The notes under the pieces are model-generated. The model was not told the origin of the DNA and did no database searches. It saw only the letters and a program-made list of their open reading frames with translations. The translations under genes and the position numbers were made by a program. From contig OMSP01000085.1 in NCBI GenBank assembly GCA_900313775.1, forward strand, positions 1 through 5,028: DNA of 5,028 bases. The letters are read 5' to 3'. Positions 1 to 5,017 of the stretch are shown piece after piece. The stretch comes from an uncultured Eubacteriales bacterium. Lineage in GTDB: Bacteria > Bacillota > Clostridia > Lachnospirales > Lachnospiraceae. The stretch's first letter is position 1, and every line of letters starts with the position of its first letter.

Positions 1-1419
1 CCATGCCGGGATGACGTAGCCGAGAGTATGCCGTCTCTGTACAGGTCTGCCTTCTGAAAGGTCTTCATCCTCCGGATGGGAATAAATGCGGATCACGGTC
101 CGCAGGAAATACAGGGCGTTGAGCACTGTACTGACCGCCAGCGCGAGAGCGATGACGACAAACAGGGAACGGGAGCCGGATTGCCATGAGGCCATCACGA
201 TCAGGAACTTGGATGCAAACCCGGCAAACAGCGGTATGCCCGTCATGGACAGCGCACAGGCCGTAAACAGGAACCCTGAGAAGCGGTCCCGCAGTCCGCT
301 TCCATGAAGATCCTTGAAGATCATGCTGTCGTGCGACACTTCCTCCAGACGCGGTGTCACGAGGAAGAGCAGGGACTTGGTCACCGAGTGGCCGAGCAGG
401 TGGAAGATCGCGGCGGTATAGCCGGCCGTGCCACCGATACCCATGCTCATGAAAATATATCCGATCTGCGCAGCCGATGAGTAGGCGACCATACGGTTCA
501 CGTCGTTTGTCCGGATCGCGGAGATCGAACCGATGATAACGCCGGCGATACCCAGGATCAGCAGCACCAGATGGATCGGCATCTGATCCATCAGTTCAAA
601 ACCGATAACGCGCCAGTACACCTTGATCAGCAGGAAGATATAGGCCTTGGAGACGACTGAACTCATAAATGAAGCAGTCGACGGTGTTGACCATCCGTAG
701 GTGTCCGGCATCCAGAAGTAGAACGGGAACAGACCGCTCTTGATGGCCAGACCGATCGTGATCACGCCGATCACCAAAGTCACGGTCAGCATCATGGACG
801 GATCGACGCAGATCTCTGAGAGGGATTCGTGCAGAGGCACCATCAGCAGATGACCGGTAATGCCGTAGAGCAGCACGACGCCGAGCAGAAAGAGGCTCGA
901 TCCGAGAAGGTTCATGATCATATAGCGCACACCGGCCAGCACGATCCTGCCGGTCTCGGTGGCGACCATCAGCCCGCAGCTTGCGAGTGTCAGGATCTCC
1001 AGGAATACATAGCCGGTGAAGATATCATTGGTAAACACCAATGCGCAGACAGCTGCGGATGCGAGGTTGAAGAGAGCGCAGTAGAGGTTGTGCTTGGTCT
1101 CGTCGACCTCCCAGCGCAGATAGCGGTATCCGGCGGGGATCGAGCAGAGCATCACGATCAAGAAGACCAGAAGCACCAGACATTCGAGGACACCTGCACG
1201 GATTTCGTTGCCCCAGGGAGCCGGGAATTCACCCATCTTATAGGTAAAGGCTCCATGACCCATCGTGTAAGCCAGGACGATCACATCAGCGATCGCAAGA
1301 AGTCCGAGCAGAGTCATACACACGGTGTAAGCAGTTCTCTTTTTCAGAAGAAGGCAGAGTACACCGCTAAAGAGGCTGGCTACGATCATGAAGAGAGGCA
1401 GACTGCAGACAAAACTCAT
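1..1419 (-). CDS. mrpD: MrpD/MbhH-family ND5-like antiporter subunit, 3' end cut by window edge
   Basis: A proton-translocating, antiporter-like membrane subunit related to NuoL/M/N of complex I. In Mrp complexes MrpD is thought to carry a proton or cation path. The frame is open from the ATG at 1419 to base 1 (473 residues), and with family members near 490-500 residues only the last membrane helix and tail should be missing. Family residues read from the translation include Glu141 in YVFLEILTLAS (TM5 glutamate), Lys227 in GLAIKSGLFPF (TM7 lysine), Lys258 in VVSKAYIFLLIK, FHLLGHSVTKSLLFL around 339-353 (His340, His344, Lys348), and GIPLFAGFASKF around 394-405 with Lys404. The loop after TM7 reads FWMPDTYGWSTPSTAS, where many homologues have His in place of Tyr. 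The ATG overlaps the mrpC stop (ATGA) and has a GAGGAGG site 7 bases upstream. The family call is firm. MrpD versus MbhH cannot be separated without the downstream genes. Confidence 0.95.
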   Translation of the reverse strand, partial: MSFVCSLPLFMIVASLFSGVLCLLLKKRTAYTVCMTLLGLLAIADVIVLAYTMGHGAFTYKMGEFPAPWGNEIRAGVLECLVLLVFLIVMLCSIPAGYRYLRWEVDETKHNLYCALFNLASAAVCALVFTNDIFTGYVFLEILTLASCGLMVATETGRIVLAGVRYMIMNLLGSSLFLLGVVLLYGITGHLLMVPLHESLSEICVDPSMMLTVTLVIGVITIGLAIKSGLFPFYFWMPDTYGWSTPSTASFMSSVVSKAYIFLLIKVYWRVIGFELMDQMPIHLVLLILGIAGVIIGSISAIRTNDVNRMVAYSSAAQIGYIFMSMGIGGTAGYTAAIFHLLGHSVTKSLLFLVTPRLEEVSHDSMIFKDLHGSGLRDRFSGFLFTACALSMTGIPLFAGFASKFLIVMASWQSGSRSLFVVIALALAVSTVLNALYFLRTVIRIYSHPEDEDLSEGRPVQRRHTLGYVIPAW

Positions 1420-1802
1420 TCGTCGCCCTCCTCTCGTTCTTTGAGCGTCATGGCATAGATCTCATCCATGTCGAGCGTGTGGTAACGCCTGTACAGACGG
1501 ACGGTCAGTGCAAGCATGACGGCAGTGACAGAGACCGACACCACGATGCCTGTCAGTACCAGACCCGAGGGAACCGGATTGATATAGGTGTTGGTGATGA
1601 TCTTGCCTCCCTCGAGGATCGGGGCTTTGTGTCCGTGGATATAGCCGAGCGAAGTCAGGAACAGGAAGAGACCGGCATCCATGATATTCATGCCGATCAG
1701 CTTCCGGATCAGATTGCGCTGGAAGAGCAATGTGGCAAATCCGATGCCGAAGAGGATCATCGCGACGGCCTCCTGGTAGTTGTTCAAAAGGGTGTCAAGC
1801 AT
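1416..1802 (-). CDS. mrpC: MrpC/MbhG (NuoK-like) antiporter subunit
   Basis: A small membrane subunit homologous to NuoK, and an essential part of the Mrp cation/proton antiporter membrane domain. The protein is 128 residues with three hydrophobic segments at about 12-27, 33-54 and 78-103. The family signature NPVPSGLVLTGIVVSVSVTA (75-94) corresponds to the usual DPLPQALVLTAIVI block of MrpC, and the tail (104-128) is charged and probably cytoplasmic. A longer reading frame begins at 1823, but the ATG at 1802 is preferred. It has a GGGGGAGG ribosome binding site 7 bases upstream, overlaps the previous gene by only 8 bases, and yields an N-terminus of normal MrpC form. The gene ends in a TGA that overlaps the mrpD ATG. 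The length agrees with the family's usual 110-130 residues. Confidence 0.95.
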   Translation of the reverse strand: MLDTLLNNYQEAVAMILFGIGFATLLFQRNLIRKLIGMNIMDAGLFLFLTSLGYIHGHKAPILEGGKIITNTYINPVPSGLVLTGIVVSVSVTAVMLALTVRLYRRYHTLDMDEIYAMTLKEREEGDE

Positions 1803-2718
1803 GACCGATCCTCCCCCTTTCAAACAATGAATAGAAGCCGTACATCGTGCATGCTACGACCATACCGACCGCGATATTCAGAGGCAGGATCAGGCCCGCC
1901 GAGAGGATAGCTCCCGGAATGCCCTTCGGGATCGGGTTGTGCATACCGTTCGCACCGACAAAGAAGACATATCCCTTGGACAGACTGTAGAAGCCGAGCG
2001 CGATGAAGGTCAGGATATTCAGCCTTTTATACGTAAAGATTCTGTCGGTGATGTCAAATCCGCCGCTCGCAGACATGATGATCAGTGCTGATCCGAGGAT
2101 CGTACCGCCGGAAAAGCCTCCGCCCGGCGACAGATGGCCGTTCAAGACGATATAGATGCCGAACATCAGGATGGCCGGCACCAGAAAGAATCCGATCATA
2201 TGTATGATGTTGTCAGTGGAAGTCTTGTAGACCGGAGCACCGACAGACTGCTCTTTATCTCTCATGCCGAAACGCAGCAGGATCGTTGCGCAGACGAGTG
2301 CGGTAAAGAGCACGAAGGACTCGCCCAGCGTATCAAAGGCACGATAGTCCAGGATCATTCCTGCTACGATATTGACGGCGCCGGTCTCCTCCAGCCCCTG
2401 TTCGATATAGCGGCGGGCGATCACATCGGCCCGAGGATTCTTAAATCCGTAGCGCGGCAGATGTGCGATCATATACAGCATGATCGCGATGAAAGCGATA
2501 CAGCTGATCACGGCGATCACACGGTAGAGGGTGCGGTAACGCCTCTGACGCATATGTATCATCTTCTGCATCTCGGGGCTGGAGAGGAGAGTATCCTCCC
2601 ATTTGCGCACCGCGCTCTTGTGTTCGACGCGGGAGATGTCTGGTTTTTCCTCAGTATCTAAGAAGTCCTCCATGCCGGAGAGTTCTTCTCTGAACCAAGC
2701 GCGCAGGAGCTCTTTCAT
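1795..2718 (-). CDS. mrpB: MbhE-MrpB fusion protein (MrpA C-terminal module joined to MnhB domain)
   Basis: A 307-residue membrane protein combining two Mrp/Mbh modules. Residues 1-62 form a charged, probably cytoplasmic extension with no family I recognise. A membrane helix spans about 64-86. Residues 87-150 carry the MbhE signature (LPRYGF, then ETGAVNIVAGMILDYRAFDT, then LGESFVLFTA), which normally lies at the C-terminus of MrpA. Residues 171-300 are a complete MnhB/MrpB domain with the hallmark NGHLSPGGGFSGG (193-205) and further helices at about 232-252 and 268-297. Stand-alone MrpB is about 140 residues, so the extra length is the MbhE part plus the extension. The ATG at 2718 overlaps the previous stop (ATGA) and has an AAAGGAGG site 7 bases upstream, so the long N-terminus is genuinely translated. 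Both domain calls are firm. That they act as one subunit is inferred from the unbroken frame. Confidence 0.93.
   Translation of the reverse strand: MKELLRAWFREELSGMEDFLDTEEKPDISRVEHKSAVRKWEDTLLSSPEMQKMIHMRQRRYRTLYRVIAVISCIAFIAIMLYMIAHLPRYGFKNPRADVIARRYIEQGLEETGAVNIVAGMILDYRAFDTLGESFVLFTALVCATILLRFGMRDKEQSVGAPVYKTSTDNIIHMIGFFLVPAILMFGIYIVLNGHLSPGGGFSGGTILGSALIIMSASGGFDITDRIFTYKRLNILTFIALGFYSLSKGYVFFVGANGMHNPIPKGIPGAILSAGLILPLNIAVGMVVACTMYGFYSLFERGRIGHA
1810..1817 (-). promoter_or_regulatory. Ribosome binding site deciding the mrpC start
   Basis: GGGGGAGG on the minus strand lies within the last codons of the MbhE-MrpB gene, 7 bases before the ATG at 1802. A longer start at 1823 would begin with codons for MKGGGSV, which are simply the ribosome binding site read as protein. 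Confidence 0.8.
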
Positions 2719-3023
2719 GGGCGGGCCTCCTTTGCGTGTTCAGAGTCGGCTGAAGGGTCTTCATCGGCGGGGTCCTTGAGCTCCTCGCGGCCGATCCTCC
2801 GGAGAGTTAAGAAGAAGAGGATACTGGTGATACCGGCACCGACTGCCGCCTCAGTGATTGCGAGATCAGGTGATTCGAGCAGCGTCCAGACGACGGCCAT
2901 GATTGTGCTGTAGGCCATGAAGATGATGATGGCCGGCAGCAGGCGCTTCGTCAGGTTGACGCCGATCGCACAGACGATCAGAAGCACGAGCAGGATGATT
3001 TTGAATATCTCAAGAAGCGTCAT
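2715..3023 (-). CDS. mbhD: Stand-alone MbhD-domain (DUF4040) antiporter subunit
   Basis: A small membrane protein of the MbhD family. In canonical Mrp systems this domain is part of the C-terminal half of MrpA, and in Mbh/Mbs-type operons it is a separate subunit. The 102 residues contain three hydrophobic segments (about 6-24, 28-48, 54-75). The signature LLESPDLAITEAAVGAGITS (48-67) matches the family's APDVALTEAAVG motif, including Asp53 and the membrane glutamate Glu58. The tail (78-102) is acidic and hydrophilic. An in-frame ATG exists at 3044, but the ATG at 3023 is chosen because GGGAGG lies exactly 6 bases before it and the protein then begins with the first helix. It overlaps the mrpG end by 14 bases, and its stop overlaps the start of the MbhE-MrpB fusion. 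It probably assembles next to that fusion, together replacing the MrpA C-terminus. Confidence 0.9.
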   Translation of the reverse strand: MTLLEIFKIILLVLLIVCAIGVNLTKRLLPAIIIFMAYSTIMAVVWTLLESPDLAITEAAVGAGITSILFFLTLRRIGREELKDPADEDPSADSEHAKEARP

Positions 3024-3342
3024 GCTGATCCTCCCGTACGACATAGTCCCCCAGATTTTTGTTCATATAGTATTCGATCAGTGCGATGAAATGTGTCGAC
3101 ACCGGTGATGTGCACCACATGAAGCAGACGATCAGGATCAGTTTCAGGATCACTGCAGCTTCGCCGGAGCTGATCATGACGGCAAGCGCCGCGGTGGACA
3201 GTCCGAGTGAATCGCCGATACCGGAAGCGTGGATCCGGTTCATGATAAAACCGAAGCTGTAGACGCCCAGGATCGCAGAGGCGAAAGAGAAGACGGATAC
3301 CGCCAGAAGCACGGCCGTGATTGTGAAACGGACCCACTCCAT
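3010..3342 (-). CDS. mrpG: MrpG/MbhC antiporter subunit
   Basis: A small membrane subunit of the Mrp cation/proton antiporter. The 110-residue protein has three hydrophobic stretches (about 8-32, 46-58 and 63-78). It carries the MrpG signature of a short basic/His segment before a Gly-Leu helix, FIMNRIHASGIGDSLGL (32-48), comparable to the family's RLHAATKADTLG, followed by LKLILIVCFMWCTSPVSTH (67-84), comparable to LKLLLIVLFLWLTAPVASH. The ATG overlaps the mrpF stop by one base (TGATG) and has an AGGGAG site 7 bases upstream. Family length is usually 105-130 residues, so it appears complete. The last ~12 residues (GDYVVREDQHDAS region) are polar and are encoded where the next gene's ribosome binding site also lies. 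Confidence 0.94.
   Translation of the reverse strand: MEWVRFTITAVLLAVSVFSFASAILGVYSFGFIMNRIHASGIGDSLGLSTAALAVMISSGEAAVILKLILIVCFMWCTSPVSTHFIALIEYYMNKNLGDYVVREDQHDAS
3030..3035 (-). promoter_or_regulatory. Ribosome binding site deciding the MbhD-domain gene start
   Basis: GGGAGG on the minus strand lies inside the 3' end of mrpG, 6 bases upstream of the ATG at 3023. An upstream in-frame ATG at 3044 would place this site within the coding sequence, so the shorter protein is preferred. Confidence 0.75.
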
Positions 3343-3629
3343 CAGCGCGCTCCCTTCTTCTTTTTGATATAGACAGCGGAGAAGATAAGGACAGATACAA
3401 AGCTGATCAGAGCGTAGATCAGGGCAATATCCGGGAGATAGGCCTCCTTCAGCAGTACCGTCAATATCATGAAAATGACTATGACCATCGTGCCGATCAT
3501 ATTGACGCCGATCAGACGGTCCGTGATGCGCGGGCCTTTGACCGACCGGATCATGGCCAGCGCAAGCAGCGGAGCCAGACAGATCAATACGACGGTATAG
3601 AGAAGATTGTATGCTTCATATACGGACAT
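3342..3629 (-). CDS. mrpF: MrpF/MbhB antiporter subunit
   Basis: A small three-helix membrane subunit of the Mrp antiporter; in Bacillus the homologue has also been linked to cholate efflux. The protein is 95 residues with helices at about 8-27, 40-60 and 67-88. The family signature is clear: KGPRITDRLIGVNMIGT (31-47), equivalent to GPTxxDRxxAxNxxGT, and YLPDIALIYALISFVSV (64-80), equivalent to LDIALVYALLSFLGT. A GTG at 3632 directly precedes the ATG and could also initiate. The CGAGG site (3637-3641) is 7 bases from the ATG but only 4 from the GTG, so the ATG is preferred. It lies 24 bases after the mrpE stop, the only real gap within the operon, and overlaps mrpG by one base. Confidence 0.94.
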   Translation of the reverse strand: MSVYEAYNLLYTVVLICLAPLLALAMIRSVKGPRITDRLIGVNMIGTMVIVIFMILTVLLKEAYLPDIALIYALISFVSVLIFSAVYIKKKKGAR

Positions 3630-3636
3630 CACGCAT

Positions 3637-3641
3637 CCTCG
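3637..3641 (-). promoter_or_regulatory. Ribosome binding site deciding the mrpF start
   Basis: CGAGG on the minus strand lies in the mrpE-mrpF gap, 7 bases before the ATG at 3629 and 4 bases before an adjacent in-frame GTG at 3632. The spacing favours the ATG. Confidence 0.6.
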
Positions 3642-3653
3642 TTGAGCACAGTG

Positions 3654-4112
3654 TCAGGTTCGTATCTTTTTTAACAGTTTGACAAAGGAGGAAGTGTCCA
3701 CATCGTCCGCGAACTCCCTGCGCAGACAGTGGACTACAAAGCGATCCCCCTCCTGAACAACGGTATAAGTCCCCGGCGTCAGCGTGATCGAATTGGCCAG
3801 CAGGACATTGGAAAAGTGGCCGCGCAGCCCCGAGTGAAACTCGATCAGCACCGGTTCCGGCTTCTTGCCGGGCTTCCACACGACAGTCATCACATTGAAT
3901 GCCGCTATCACGATCTCCTTGATCAGATTGAGGATGTACAGTATCAACAGAGGGAGATTGCGCAGGATAAACAAGTCATAGGCCAGCCGGTACCCGAGCA
4001 GCCGGTAAAAGAAAAAAGACACGAGCGCTACAATGAGGAGACCCAGCAACAGGATCTCCACTGTGATGCGCCCGTTGAATATCAGCCATAGTCCATAAAA
4101 AAGTATAAACAT
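3654..4112 (-). CDS. mrpE: MrpE/MbhA antiporter subunit, first gene of the operon
   Basis: The MrpE subunit of the Mrp antiporter: an N-terminal membrane part and a soluble C-terminal domain. It has 152 residues, near the family's usual 155-165. Hydrophobic segments lie at about 2-12, 17-37 and 52-76. The soluble part carries the highly conserved LLANSITLTPGTYTV (104-118), followed by GDRFVVHCL (122-130), which match the family's LANSITLTPGT and LxVHxLD blocks. The ATG at 4112 is the only start that keeps the first helix (FYGLWLIFNG, like ALLWMLLSG in homologues). It has no Shine-Dalgarno sequence, because a -10 promoter element ends 9 bases before it. The next in-frame candidate, a GTG at codon 18, also lacks one and would remove the helix. 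It is the promoter-proximal gene of the seven-gene operon. Confidence 0.95.
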   Translation of the reverse strand: MFILFYGLWLIFNGRITVEILLLGLLIVALVSFFFYRLLGYRLAYDLFILRNLPLLILYILNLIKEIVIAAFNVMTVVWKPGKKPEPVLIEFHSGLRGHFSNVLLANSITLTPGTYTVVQEGDRFVVHCLRREFADDVDTSSFVKLLKKIRT

Positions 4113-4121
4113 AGCTTAATT

Positions 4122-4150
4122 ATTATACCAAACTACATTAGATGTTGCAA
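4122..4150 (-). promoter_or_regulatory. Promoter of the mrp operon, with extended -10
   Basis: On the minus strand a TTGCAA -35 box (4150-4145) is followed by exactly 17 bases and a perfect TATAAT -10 box (4127-4122). TGG immediately precedes the -10, giving an extended TGn-TATAAT element. The expected transcription start, about 5-8 bases after the -10, falls near 4114-4117, only 2 to 5 bases before the mrpE ATG at 4112. The mRNA should therefore be leaderless or nearly so. No other good promoter lies between this and mrpD, so it is inferred to drive all seven genes. Confidence 0.8.
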
Positions 4151-4185
4151 AGAGAACAGGCGTTGTCGCGGGCGCTCAAGAGCAC

Positions 4186-4214
4186 TTGCGTCAAGCGGGC
4201 AGGAGTGGTAAAGT
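4186..4214 (+). promoter_or_regulatory. Possible promoter of the zinc-ribbon membrane protein gene
   Basis: TTGCGT (4186-4191), a 17-base spacer ending in TGG, and TAAAGT (4209-4214) resemble a sigma-A-type promoter with an extended -10, although both hexamers are imperfect. Transcription would start near 4221 and give a leader of about 35 bases containing the AAAGGAG site (4241-4247), 8 bases before the ATG at 4256. It points away from the mrp promoter, with 35 bases between the two -35 boxes. Confidence 0.4.
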
Positions 4215-4255
4215 CAAAGACAGTAAGGAGAGTTATGTAGAAAGGAGCAACTCTT

Positions 4256-4828
4256 ATGTATGACAATTATTATAATTACGGCGGCGCCGGCATGGGCCGG
4301 CTGGCAGACATGGGCGTGTGGGGCGCCATTGCGTTTGTGATAGCTGTTATCGGCGGTATCGTGCTGTACTGCACTTTCCTGCGCAAGGGCAACAGAGGTC
4401 AGTTCAAGGGATTTGCCGGATGGCTGTATGAATTCCTGCATTTCCGCAAGATGACGATCGAAGTGGTACTCAAGATCACCTATCTGATCCTGGCCATCTT
4501 TATCACTCTGGGTTCTTTCGGCTTGATCCCGACGAGTTTCGCGGCCTTCATCGGTATGCTGATCATCGGAAATCTGGTGCTTCGTATCCTCTATGAGTTG
4601 TCTATGATTACGATCCAGATCTGGCGTAATACAAAAGATATCAACAACAGACTGCACGACAATAAGTCTAATGGCGCATCGGCGGCTGATTCAGCAGCTC
4701 CCGCGGCCCAGGCGCCTGTACAGGATGCTGCGGTACCTGCACCGGAGACAAAGATCTGCAAGAACTGCGGTTATGTGGCCGAGGCAGATGAGAAGTTCTG
4801 CCGCAGATGCGGTTCTCCGCTCGTGTAA
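4256..4828 (+). CDS. DUF4282-like membrane protein with C-terminal zinc ribbon
   Basis: A 190-residue protein of unknown function. The N-terminus is Tyr/Asn/Gly-rich (1-12). Three hydrophobic segments are visible at about 21-42, 68-90 and 95-120. The part from about 66 to 130, with KITYLILAIFITLGSFGLI and LVLRILYELSMITIQIW, resembles DUF4282, whose members show an R-I-x-x-E pattern near the end of a helix pair. I judge this from memory and it is moderately certain. An Ala/Pro/Asp-rich flexible linker (139-164) leads to a zinc ribbon, CKNCGY then FCRRCGSPLV, with Cys168, Cys171, Cys182 and Cys185 spaced C-x2-C-x10-C-x2-C. Such ribbons commonly mediate protein contacts in Firmicute membrane proteins. 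AAAGGAG precedes the ATG by 8 bases. The gene is divergent from mrpE and ends before a terminator, so it is monocistronic. A link to the antiporter is not shown. Confidence 0.88.
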   Translation: MYDNYYNYGGAGMGRLADMGVWGAIAFVIAVIGGIVLYCTFLRKGNRGQFKGFAGWLYEFLHFRKMTIEVVLKITYLILAIFITLGSFGLIPTSFAAFIGMLIIGNLVLRILYELSMITIQIWRNTKDINNRLHDNKSNGASAADSAAPAAQAPVQDAAVPAPETKICKNCGYVAEADEKFCRRCGSPLV

Positions 4829-4845
4829 GAGATTAAATTACATAC

Positions 4846-4867
4846 AAAGAAATAGTTATATTTCTTT
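4846..4867. repeat. AT-rich perfect inverted repeat before the terminator
   Basis: AAAGAAAT (4846-4853) and ATTTCTTT (4860-4867) are exact inverted copies around the 6-base loop AGTTAT. It begins 18 bases after the stop codon of the zinc-ribbon gene and ends 19 bases before the GC-rich terminator stem. In RNA the stem would be weak (one G-C pair), so it may be an mRNA 3'-end structure, a binding site, or chance in AT-rich sequence. Confidence 0.45.
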
Positions 4868-4886
4868 ATAAACTACTAAATGAAAG

Positions 4887-4911
4887 GCGCGCCTGCGGGG
4901 CGCGCTTTTTT
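4887..4911 (+). terminator. Rho-independent terminator of the zinc-ribbon gene
   Basis: GCGCGCC (4887-4893) pairs perfectly with GGCGCGC (4899-4905) around the 5-base loop TGCGG, and six T residues follow (4906-4911). It lies 58 bases after the stop codon at 4828. The minus-strand side has only an interrupted T tract (CTTTCATTT), so it would terminate poorly in that direction. Confidence 0.9.
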
Positions 4912-5011
4912 ATTGGTGTTTAACCTTCTGACCGGTCTGAGAAACACTTGTCATCAGCTTTCTTCCCAAAACTGCATAAAAAATAAAAGAAAACAGAGCT
5001 AAACTTTTCTT

Positions 5012-5017
5012 TATAAT
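5012..5017 (+). promoter_or_regulatory. Possible -10 box near the right edge
   Basis: A perfect TATAAT sits in AT-rich sequence downstream of the terminator. No convincing -35 is present at 16-18 bases upstream (AAAACA-like at best), so this could be a promoter for a plus-strand gene beyond the window, or chance. The rest of 4912-5028 holds no coding region I can support. Confidence 0.25.

Noticed and set aside
86..307. Short plus-strand frame near the left edge
   Set aside because: It lies opposite mrpD codons for the conserved GIPLFAGFASK region, with no supporting signal.
829..1458. Long plus-strand open frame (209 codons) opposite mrpD
   Set aside because: Its product is rich in His, Gln, Asp and Glu, the expected composition when hydrophobic codons are read antisense. 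It has no ribosome binding site or family motif and lies wholly over mrpD and the end of mrpC.
1479..1910. Plus-strand open frame opposite mrpC and the end of the MbhE-MrpB gene
   Set aside because: It is an antisense shadow of membrane-protein codons, polar and without motifs. The minus-strand genes here have clear family signatures and ribosome binding sites.
2134..2661. Plus-strand open frame (175 codons) opposite the MbhE-MrpB fusion
   Set aside because: It has antisense composition, no ribosome binding site and no recognisable domain, and it conflicts with a firmly identified gene.
3020..3400. Minus-strand frame overlapping mrpG and mrpF in another register
   Set aside because: The translation is Arg/His-rich and low in hydrophobic residues, a typical frame-shifted shadow. 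mrpG in the adjacent frame carries the conserved RIHASGIGDSLGL motif.
3616..3879. Minus-strand frame overlapping the 3' half of mrpE
   Set aside because: It is a frame-shifted shadow of mrpE. The real frame contains ANSITLTPGT, and this one has no motif.
3729..4091. Plus-strand frame opposite mrpE
   Set aside because: It is an antisense shadow, very rich in Gln, Asp, His and Arg.
4214..4657. Minus-strand frame opposite the zinc-ribbon gene
   Set aside because: It has antisense composition and no ribosome binding site. The plus-strand gene has an SD, membrane segments, a zinc ribbon and a terminator.
4861..5016. TTTCTTTATAA occurring twice (4861-4871 and 5006-5016)
   Set aside because: It is an 11-base match between AT-rich intergenic stretches, without flanking target duplications or further copies, so chance is a sufficient explanation.
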